A stretch of 5,129 nucleotides of DNA. It comes from CAZMLC01 sp964567125 (GTDB lineage: Bacteria; Verrucomicrobiota; Kiritimatiellia; RFP12; UBA1067). The position numbers and the translations under genes are program-made. Position 1 is the first letter of the stretch, and every line of letters begins with the position of its first letter. The DNA is taken from positions 1 to 5,129 of the forward strand of contig CAZMLC010000127.1 of the NCBI GenBank assembly GCA_964567125.1, in the 5' to 3' direction. Below, piece after piece: positions 1-4,667 of this stretch. The notes below the pieces were generated by a model. That model was given only the letters and a program-made list of their open reading frames with translations, had not been told where the DNA came from and searched no databases.

Positions 1-60
1 TACGGGTATCTGATATTCTTCTATCTACTGACTTTTTCAATCGGTGCAATCAGAACCTGA
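1..60 (+). CDS. C-terminal end of an upstream membrane protein (partial)
   Basis: Frame 1 is open from the window edge to a TGA at 58-60. It encodes 19 residues that begin YGYLIFFYLLTF and end in AIRT. The stretch is strongly hydrophobic and aromatic and closes with one basic residue, as in a last transmembrane helix followed by a very short tail. The next gene's ATG lies 6 bases after the stop, a spacing typical of an operon. That next gene lacks a good Shine-Dalgarno site, which fits translational coupling to this reading frame. No family can be named from so little sequence. The stretch is AT-rich, so it could instead be a promoter region that is open by chance. Confidence 0.42.
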   Translation, partial: YGYLIFFYLLTFSIGAIRT

Positions 61-66
61 TACACC

Positions 67-687
67 ATGGGAACGATGCGCATGACACCTCACGTGACAG
101 CAAACGATGCTTTAATACAAGCGACATTTAACATCATTCCATCGCCGATTCTGGTGGTTGATGAAGATGTGCGCATCCAGACATTTAATACGGCTGCGGC
201 CTGCCTCCTCGATGCTTCAAACGAACGCGTACTCCGTCAGCGCGGCGGCGAAGCCCTCCACTGTCTGCATGCGAATGATGTTCCCGAAGGCTGTGGACAC
301 GCTCCTTTTTGTAAAACATGCGTGATCCGCAACGCGGTGACGGAAGCCGTCAACGGTGCGCGCGTTGTCCGACGCCAGCACAAGCTCGAAGTCGTCAGCA
401 AAACCGGGGTCGTTGAAATCTATGCCTTGATTACAGCCTCGCCCTTCACCTATAACGAGCAAAAGCTCGTTCTGCTGATGGTCGAGGATATCAGCGAGCT
501 GATGAAATTGCGCACTATCATCCCGATCTGCGCCAGCTGTAAAAAAGTGCGCAATGATCGCGATTACTGGGTTCAGGTTGAATCCTATTTTGAAGACTAT
601 TGGGATGTAAACTTTACCCATGGTCTTTGCCCGGATTGTTTGCAAGCGCAAATGAATGAATTGTCCACCTCCGAAAGTTCGGATTAA
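67..687 (+). CDS. PAS-domain signalling protein with two cysteine clusters and no output domain
   Basis: A 206-residue cytoplasmic protein with no signal peptide or membrane segment. Residues about 15-145 form a PAS-like sensor fold, with the opening NIIPSPILVVDEDVRIQTFN and a closing strand up to VEDISEL. Inside it lies a first cluster: C66, C76 (in EGCGH), C82 and C85 (CKTC). A short linker (MKLRTIIPI) leads to a second module with C155-x2-C158, H185, C188-x2-C191. This C-terminal module is familiar as a tail on many PAS, GAF and receiver proteins of signal transduction, and the C/H pattern suggests metal binding. There is no histidine kinase, GGDEF, HTH or AAA+ domain, so any output must go through a partner. 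The start is uncertain: ATG at 67, 76 and 82 are in frame, none has a strong Shine-Dalgarno site, and GGGAA at 69-73 would best suit 82. The aldolase gene follows after 23 bases. Confidence 0.85.
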   Translation: MGTMRMTPHVTANDALIQATFNIIPSPILVVDEDVRIQTFNTAAACLLDASNERVLRQRGGEALHCLHANDVPEGCGHAPFCKTCVIRNAVTEAVNGARVVRRQHKLEVVSKTGVVEIYALITASPFTYNEQKLVLLMVEDISELMKLRTIIPICASCKKVRNDRDYWVQVESYFEDYWDVNFTHGLCPDCLQAQMNELSTSESSD

Positions 688-695
688 CTATTTTT
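670..695 (+). terminator. Small inverted repeat plus T-run at the end of the PAS gene (weak terminator or attenuator)
   Basis: TCCGAA (670-675) and TTCGGA (678-683) form a perfect inverted repeat around AG. As RNA this gives about five pairs and a four-base loop. It overlaps the last codons of the PAS gene, and five T residues follow at 691-695. The stem is short and the T-run starts seven bases after it, so strong termination is unlikely. At most it would reduce read-through into the aldolase gene. Confidence 0.2.
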
Positions 696-710
696 ACGAA
701 AGGGCTACCG

Positions 711-1388
711 ATGTTGTACTTACTCGATTCTGCAAATCTACAGGAGATCGAAAAAGCCTATGACTTCTTTCCCATGGCCGGCGTGACGACCAATCCTACG
801 CTCATCGCCAAGGAGAAACGCGATTTCTTTGCGCTTCTGCGCAACATCCGCGCCTGCATCGGAGAGGCGTCCATGCTGCATGCCCAAGTCCTCGGTGAAT
901 CCGCAGAGGAAATGCTTCTGGATGCCTACGCCCTTCAGGAAAACGTGGGCGGAAACCTCTTTATTAAAGTACCGGTCACCGCGCACGGATACCGCGCGAT
1001 GAAGCTGTTGAAACAGAAGGGCTTTCAGCTCACGGCGACCGCCATCTTCACGCCCGCGCAAGCCCTGCTGGCGGCCACCTGCGGCGCGGACTATACAGCC
1101 CCCTATGTCAACCGCATCGATACCATCAGCGGCAACGGCGTCAACGTGGTTGCCTCGATCGCCCAGCTCTTTGAACAGAACGCCGTTTCAACCAAGATCC
1201 TGGCCGCCTCGTTCAAAAATGTGCAGCAGATTCACGAGGTCACCCTCGCCGGCAGCCAGGCAGTCACGTTGCCGTCCAACCTGCTCTGGAAACTTTCCGA
1301 ACATCCGCTGACGACGAGCGGCGTAGAGGACTTTCAGAACGATTGGCAATTGATCTACGGCGCGGGTAAATGCGTGCATAATCTGTAA
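711..1388 (+). CDS. fsa: Fructose-6-phosphate aldolase (transaldolase-like family)
   Basis: A 225-residue TIM-barrel class I aldolase, close to the roughly 220 residues of E. coli FsaA, which cleaves fructose 6-phosphate reversibly to dihydroxyacetone and glyceraldehyde 3-phosphate. From memory of FsaA, the active-site residues align: D6 (LLDSAN), Q59 (AQV), the Schiff-base lysine K86 (FIKVPVT), T110, Y132 (APYVNRID) and S167 (LAASFK). The tyrosine matters: FSA enzymes have Tyr here, whereas true transaldolases typically have Phe, so aldolase is preferred over transaldolase. The substrate phosphate would be bound by the C-terminal half of the barrel. GAAAGGG at 698-704 lies 6 bases before the ATG and supports this start. 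It sits between the PAS gene and the lipoprotein gene, with no other sugar gene in view. The natural substrate is unproven, because FSA enzymes accept many aldehydes and hydroxyketones. Confidence 0.92.
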   Translation: MLYLLDSANLQEIEKAYDFFPMAGVTTNPTLIAKEKRDFFALLRNIRACIGEASMLHAQVLGESAEEMLLDAYALQENVGGNLFIKVPVTAHGYRAMKLLKQKGFQLTATAIFTPAQALLAATCGADYTAPYVNRIDTISGNGVNVVASIAQLFEQNAVSTKILAASFKNVQQIHEVTLAGSQAVTLPSNLLWKLSEHPLTTSGVEDFQNDWQLIYGAGKCVHNL

Positions 1389-1391
1389 CGG

Positions 1392-1418
1392 CGGGTGCGC
1401 CAAAGACGAACGCATCCG
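1392..1418 (+). other. RNA hairpin between the aldolase gene and the lipoprotein gene
   Basis: CGGGTGCG (1392-1399) can pair with CGCATCCG (1411-1418) over eight positions, including one G-U pair, around an 11-base loop. It begins three bases after the aldolase stop and ends seven bases before the AAGGAGG of the next gene. A-rich sequence follows instead of a T-run, so it is not an intrinsic terminator. It could protect the upstream mRNA end or tune translation of the lipoprotein, or it could be chance in GC-rich DNA. Confidence 0.3.
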
Positions 1419-1425
1419 GGGAAAA

Positions 1426-1432
1426 AAGGAGG
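1426..1432 (+). promoter_or_regulatory. Strong ribosome binding site fixing the lipoprotein start
   Basis: AAGGAGG lies 4 bases before the ATG at 1437. The same frame is open upstream to a GTG/ATG-like start near 1395, but that start has no such site and would put a charged stretch before the signal peptide. The site, together with the signal peptide beginning at 1437, decides the start. Confidence 0.75.
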
Positions 1433-1436
1433 CACT

Positions 1437-1931
1437 ATGAAACCCTATCTTCTTGCACTCTGTTGCGCAGTGCTCATGGGCTGCGAATATACGGTTCCCC
1501 TGTTTTCAACCCCCCAACAAAAGATCGATCCCGCACTCGTGGGCCAGTGGAGCCGCACACTTCCCAGCGGCGAAACGGAGGCCGTACTGGTTCTGCCCTG
1601 GAGCGATCAGGAATATCTCGTCGCCTTTCCGGCCAACAAACCCGAGACGATGTATGCCCGTGCCACGCTCACACCCGTCGCAGGACTCCCACTCATCCAA
1701 TTGCACTGGATCGGCACGGCGCAGGCCAAACTCCCGACCGATGCGCGCGTCTATCAGTTCGCAACCTTCTCGCGCCAAGGCGACCAGATCACCCTGCGTC
1801 TTCTGAACAGCGCGCGCATCAACACAGCGATCGCCACTTCAGCAGCGCTCATCCAAGCCATCACGCAAAACAAAGAGGCTCCGGATCTCTTCCGCGAGCC
1901 CATGTGTTTTTCGCGCGTCACGACGCGCTGA
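1437..1931 (+). CDS. Small outer-membrane-type lipoprotein of unknown function
   Basis: A 164-residue protein with a short lipoprotein signal peptide: one lysine (MKPY), a hydrophobic core (LLALCCAVLMG) and a lipobox-like LMGC with C16 as the lipidation site. E17 at position +2 is not Asp, so in a Gram-negative cell Lol sorting to the outer membrane is expected. The mature part (about 33-125) begins DPALVGQWSRT and continues with alternating hydrophobic strands (AVLVLPW, EYLVAFP, LIQLHWIG, QITLRLL). This resembles the small lipocalin-like or beta-sandwich lipoproteins that carry a 'G-x-W' after an N-terminal 'l-x-G'. A predicted helix (about 131-144) and the end LFREPMCFSR follow. I do not recognise a named family or catalytic residues. 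The hydrolase gene starts 13 bases downstream, suggesting one transcript. Confidence 0.85.
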   Translation: MKPYLLALCCAVLMGCEYTVPLFSTPQQKIDPALVGQWSRTLPSGETEAVLVLPWSDQEYLVAFPANKPETMYARATLTPVAGLPLIQLHWIGTAQAKLPTDARVYQFATFSRQGDQITLRLLNSARINTAIATSAALIQAITQNKEAPDLFREPMCFSRVTTR

Positions 1932-1944
1932 ACATATTTACGTC

Positions 1945-2463
1945 ATGAAAAAAGCCCTGCTCCTCATCGACCTTCAGAATGATTATTTTTTCGATGGAGC
2001 TTTCCCGCTCTGGAATACCGAGGCGGTTCTGTCTACCTGCGAAACCGCTGTTCATCAGGCGCAGCGTCAGGATATTCCCGTGATCCTGATCCAGCACGTT
2101 GCCAATCCGCAACGCGGACGGGCACCTTTTTTCAATGCGGAAACAACCGGCGTTCAACTCCATCCGCGCATTGTGGCAGCCGCACCGGCTGCCACGCACA
2201 TCGTCAAAGCGTTTGCCGACAGCTTCCATCAGACTGCGCTCGACCAGACGCTTCAGGAGCTACACATTACGGATCTGCTGATCGGCGGGATGATGACTCA
2301 GAACTGCGTCACACACACCGCGCTGTCCAAGGCGGCGGAAAAATACGCGGTGACGATTTTGCCCGACTGCTGCACGACCGTCAGTGAGATTCTACACAAG
2401 ATCGCCCTGAACGCGCTCTCCACGCGCATCCCGCTTGTCGCCTCAACAGAGGCGCTGCGTTAA
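1945..2463 (+). CDS. Isochorismatase-family cysteine hydrolase
   Basis: A 172-residue single-domain cytoplasmic enzyme of the isochorismatase-like alpha/beta hydrolase fold. The catalytic triad is visible: D9 in LLIDLQNDYFFDG, K88 in HIVKAFADSF, and nucleophile C121 in GGMMTQNCVTHTA, with the usual non-prolyl cis-peptide region just before it. The family includes nicotinamidase, N-carbamoylsarcosine amidase, isochorismatase and many hydrolases of unknown substrate. The D-x-H metal site of classical nicotinamidase around residues 49-51 is not seen (IQHV here), so a pncA call is not supported and the substrate stays open. No clear Shine-Dalgarno site precedes the ATG. The gene lies 13 bases after the lipoprotein stop and may be translated by coupling. 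Its TAA (2461-2463) shares TTAA with the opposing thiD stop. Confidence 0.9.
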   Translation: MKKALLLIDLQNDYFFDGAFPLWNTEAVLSTCETAVHQAQRQDIPVILIQHVANPQRGRAPFFNAETTGVQLHPRIVAAAPAATHIVKAFADSFHQTALDQTLQELHITDLLIGGMMTQNCVTHTALSKAAEKYAVTILPDCCTTVSEILHKIALNALSTRIPLVASTEALR

Positions 2464-3302
2464 CGGATCACGTCGACAACGATCTGATCCAGCGGCAGCT
2501 GGAGCGGCGTGCCCAGCACCTGCGCGGCATCGCCCACGCTCACTGCGGTACGAATCGCTTCGTAAACAAATGCTTTGCCCTCTTTCACGGCATCCAGCAG
2601 CGACCGGCCGCAAGCCAGCGAGGCAGCAATGGCCGCGCTGAGCGAGCAACCCGTGCCATGCGTGGAAAGCGGGTGTTCAATGCGCGGCAGCGAGAGTCGC
2701 ACGCACGTGGATTCGTCAGCAAAAACATCTTCGGAGACCATGCCGGAACCATGTCCGCCCTTGATCAGCACGGCGCACCCATACTGGCGCGCCAGTTCGC
2801 GCGCGGCCTCAACCTGCGCTTCGCGCGTCATCACGGTCCGGCCCAGCAGAACCTCCACCTCGGGCAGATTCGGCGTGATCAAGGTCGCCAGCGGCAACAG
2901 CTGCTGCTTCAGCACCTCGATCGCATCGTCGTCCAGCAGTTTCGCGCCGCTCGTGGCCACCATCACGGGATCGATCACCTTGGCAATGCGCGCATGCAGC
3001 GCCAACTGACCAGCTACAGCCTCGATCACCTCCGCTGTCGCCAGCATCCCGGTCTTTAAGGCCTGCACCGCATAGACGTTCAGAATACACTCCAGCTGAT
3101 CCACCATGAAAGGCCCATCGGCAATCACGACGGATTTCACGCCATACTGATTCTGCGCCGTCAGCGCCGTAATCGCGGTACAGCCGTGCACCCCGAAATA
3201 ATGGAAGGCGCGCAGATCCGCCTGAATTCCGGCATTGCCGCCGCTGTCGCTACCCGCGATTGTCAACACCGCCGACTGCCGAATCTCTTCCACATTACTC
3301 AT
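2460..3302 (-). CDS. thiD: Hydroxymethylpyrimidine/phosphomethylpyrimidine kinase
   Basis: A 280-residue ribokinase-fold enzyme, slightly longer than E. coli ThiD. It phosphorylates HMP to HMP-P and then HMP-PP, the pyrimidine half of thiamine. Family motifs in order are AGSDSGGNAGIQADL (16-30), TALTAQN (45-51, with Q50 equivalent to the HMP-contacting Gln), KTGML (83-87), DPVMVATSG (111-119), TPNLPE (143-148), KGGH (181-184) and the anion-hole and catalytic motif HGTGCSLSAA (215-224) with C219. The glycine-rich loop reads SGGNAG where E. coli has SGGAG. An AGGA sits about 7 bases upstream of the ATG at 3300-3302. No fused ThiE domain and no other thi gene is present, so the enzyme may serve salvage or act with distant genes. 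A dedicated PdxK role is less likely given the full ThiD motif set. Confidence 0.95.
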   Translation of the reverse strand: MSNVEEIRQSAVLTIAGSDSGGNAGIQADLRAFHYFGVHGCTAITALTAQNQYGVKSVVIADGPFMVDQLECILNVYAVQALKTGMLATAEVIEAVAGQLALHARIAKVIDPVMVATSGAKLLDDDAIEVLKQQLLPLATLITPNLPEVEVLLGRTVMTREAQVEAARELARQYGCAVLIKGGHGSGMVSEDVFADESTCVRLSLPRIEHPLSTHGTGCSLSAAIAASLACGRSLLDAVKEGKAFVYEAIRTAVSVGDAAQVLGTPLQLPLDQIVVDVIR

Positions 3303-3338
3303 GGCTTATCCTACACGATGGTTTTGTCTACACGTTCC

Positions 3339-3361
3339 AGCCCCGCGCCAATCGCGGGCCT
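3339..3361 (-). promoter_or_regulatory. Hairpin in the predicted thiD 5' leader
   Basis: CCCGCG (3342-3347) and CGCGGG (3353-3358) form a perfect six-pair stem with a five-base loop. Two further pairs (AG/CT) are possible beyond one mismatch. It lies about 40 bases before the thiD start, inside the leader expected from the promoter at 3370-3399. No T-run follows on either strand, so it is not a terminator. It lacks the conserved bases of a TPP riboswitch. Confidence 0.3.
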
Positions 3362-3369
3362 GTGCAGGT

Positions 3370-3399
3370 ATTGTATGCGAGGCCGTAACCGTTTGTCTA
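3370..3399 (-). promoter_or_regulatory. Candidate sigma-70-type promoter for thiD
   Basis: On the minus strand, TAGACA (3399-3394) and TACAAT (3375-3370) each match the -35 and -10 consensus at five of six positions, with an 18-base spacer. This would start transcription near 3363 and give a leader of about 60 bases before the thiD ATG, which fits its place directly upstream of the gene. This is a by-eye match only. Confidence 0.35.
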
Positions 3400-3550
3400 G
3401 CCTGATCGCGCGGTCAACCCCGATCTGCTCAACCACACATTGCGGCAATAAAAGAGGATGGGGATGCTGCGCTGACGCGCCTGGCTAAGCAGTGTGCTCT
3501 ATGCGCTCGCCTCGCCAAGAAAAATTTCGCATTGAGTCCTTCTTTATTTT

Positions 3551-3613
3551 CACGCAAAGCCGCAAAGCCCGCCAAGCGTTCCGTTTCTCCACGATCTCCG
3601 CGTCTCCGCGTGA
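3551..3613. repeat. Short tandem units CGCAAAGC and TCTCCGCG in intergenic DNA
   Basis: CGCAAAGC occurs twice back to back (3553-3560, 3561-3568), followed by a degenerate copy CGCCAAGC (3570-3577). TCTCCGCG occurs twice back to back (3595-3602, 3603-3610), preceded by the variant TCTCCACGA (3586-3594) and followed by TGA. From memory, runs of this kind (TTTCACGCAAAGCCGCAAAG and TCTCCGCGTCTCCGCGTGA) are dispersed between genes in many unrelated environmental bacteria and often give spurious ORF calls. Their mobility and function are not known to me. Confidence 0.7.
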
Positions 3614-3622
3614 CCTCTCCCT

Positions 3623-3682
3623 TTCATGAAGGTTCATGTGTTTCATGGTCCAGCGACACTCGACCCGCGACGCACGACACTC
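3623..3682. repeat. Triplicated TTCATG and duplicated CGACACTC units
   Basis: TTCATG occurs at 3623-3628, 3633-3638 and 3642-3647, with starts 10 and 9 bases apart. CGACACTC occurs at 3654-3661 and 3675-3682. These follow directly after the CGCAAAGC/TCTCCGCG block and are probably part of the same composite repeat element, since each block is a short word repeated with a period of about 8-10 bases, or 21 for the last. No target-site duplication or terminal inverted repeat is evident. Confidence 0.5.
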
Positions 3683-3749
3683 AAGGCGCGTTCCCTGCTA
3701 AGGCCGCATTTCTCCTGTTTTTGAATGTACAGATTCGTCGGGAGTCAGT

Positions 3750-4667
3750 ATGATGAACCCATTCAGCGCAGAGAAGGGTTCACGTATGTCCGCCATACTT
3801 TTTGCTTTTGGGATCACCACGCTCGCCGGCATGGCCACGGCCATCGGCAGCATCATCGCGTTTTCCGCCAAACGGACCAACTATCGGTTTCTCTCGGTTG
3901 CCACGGGTTTCTCCGCAGGCGTGATGCTCTACGTCGCGTTTGTCGAAATTTTCTTTAAAGGCTCCGCAGCGCTGACATACCGCTTTGGTACCTACTGGGG
4001 CGAGTGGCTCAATGTCGCCTCGTTCTTCGGCGGCATGCTGCTGATTGGTCTGATCGACTTTCTTATTCCTGACAGAGAGAATCCCCATGAGACGCACACG
4101 GAAAACGAATTCGTTCCCTTGCATAAACGGAAGGCGCAAACAGAGGCTCTGCCCGCGCAACCGGGAACAGCGTCACAGCCGCACGGCAAATTGCTGCGCA
4201 TGGGACTCTTCACCGCGCTGGCCATCGGCATCCACAATTTTCCCGAAGGTCTCGCGACCTTTCTCGCTGCGCTCGAAGATCCCACACTCGGCATCGCGAT
4301 CATGGTGGCGATTGCCCTGCACAATATTCCGGAGGGCATCAGCGTATCGGTTCCGATCTACTATGCCACTGGCGATCGCAAGAAGGCCTTTGTCTATTCT
4401 GTTCTCAGCGGACTCGCGGAACCGATTGGTGCCGTGTTAGGGTATCTGCTGCTGTTGCTCTTTGCAGGTAATGCCAGCGGACAAATTCCCAAGGAGGTCA
4501 TGGGCGTTCTCTTCAGCGGTGTCGCCGGCATCATGGTCTATATCAGCTTGGATGAACTGCTGCCCACCAGCCGCGCCTATGGCAAAGGCCATGACTCGCT
4601 CATCGGCCTTGTTTCGGGAATGGCGGTGATGGCGTTGAGTCTGCTGCTGATGCGTCCTGCTTCGTAA
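3750..4667 (+). CDS. zupT: ZIP-family divalent metal transporter, ZupT-like
   Basis: A 305-residue inner-membrane protein with about eight membrane helices (near 15-38, 47-70, 86-106, 150-174, 178-200, 213-238, 249-272 and 283-302). The ZIP metal-site signatures are intact: HNFPEG (162-167) in helix 4, HNIPEG (191-196) in helix 5, and E224 in SGLAEPIG. ZupT imports zinc and also iron, cobalt or manganese. It is longer than E. coli ZupT (about 257 residues), mainly because of a hydrophilic loop at about 107-149 with histidines 113, 116, 125 and 145, which may bind metal. Two starts are plausible. ATG 3750/3753 follows GGGAG (3740-3744). ATG 3786 (residue 13) follows GAAGGG (3773-3778) by 7 bases and gives the usual short N-terminus. 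The outer start is listed. The 3' end overlaps the opposing activator gene by 68 bases. Confidence 0.93.
   Translation: MMNPFSAEKGSRMSAILFAFGITTLAGMATAIGSIIAFSAKRTNYRFLSVATGFSAGVMLYVAFVEIFFKGSAALTYRFGTYWGEWLNVASFFGGMLLIGLIDFLIPDRENPHETHTENEFVPLHKRKAQTEALPAQPGTASQPHGKLLRMGLFTALAIGIHNFPEGLATFLAALEDPTLGIAIMVAIALHNIPEGISVSVPIYYATGDRKKAFVYSVLSGLAEPIGAVLGYLLLLLFAGNASGQIPKEVMGVLFSGVAGIMVYISLDELLPTSRAYGKGHDSLIGLVSGMAVMALSLLLMRPAS

Larger units (their letters stand above)
3303..3749. other. 447-base intergenic region between divergent thiD and the ZIP transporter gene
   Basis: This is the only long non-coding stretch in the window. The thiD-proximal third holds a candidate promoter and a leader hairpin. 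The middle (about 3400-3530) shows nothing I can name. The part nearest the transporter holds short direct repeats at 3551-3682. A frame open from TTG at 3532 to 3753 exists only because the repeats lack stops, and it reads as low-complexity Ser/Arg/Lys/Pro. I see no convincing promoter for the transporter. Its transcript must start in or near the repeat cluster if it is not driven from elsewhere. Confidence 0.6.

Noticed and set aside
1463..1948. A 161-codon frame overlapping the lipoprotein gene in another frame
   Set aside because: Its product is rich in Arg, Ser, His and Pro, as in an off-frame translation, whereas the lipoprotein frame has a strong ribosome binding site and a signal peptide.
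2575..3090. Long frames opposite to or within thiD (2575-3009, 2658-3059, 2809-3090)
   Set aside because: They are shadows of a well-conserved gene in GC-rich DNA, with no family motifs or start signals of their own.
3303..3450. TPP riboswitch in front of thiD
   Set aside because: The CTGAGA-type core and the second conserved helix element are absent from the minus strand here.
3482..3498. Sigma-54 promoter-like TGGCTAAGCAGTGTGC
   Set aside because: The GG and GC elements are 11 bases apart rather than 10, and the rest of the consensus is poor.
3439..3531. In-frame text IAAIKEDGDAALTRLAKQ, faintly like the GDAAL part of histidinol dehydrogenase, as a possible gene relic
   Set aside because: It is too short, has no start codon, has no further matching motif and runs into repeat DNA; chance is as good an explanation.
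3723..3736. GAAT-N6-ATTC dyad before the transporter gene as a metal-regulator operator
   Set aside because: Only four-base arms match, and it resembles no Zur, Fur or MntR box I can state with confidence.
3532..3753. A 73-codon plus-strand frame across the repeats whose stop overlaps the transporter ATG
   Set aside because: It begins at TTG without a ribosome binding site, and its Ser/Arg/Lys/Pro-rich product is simply the translated repeats.
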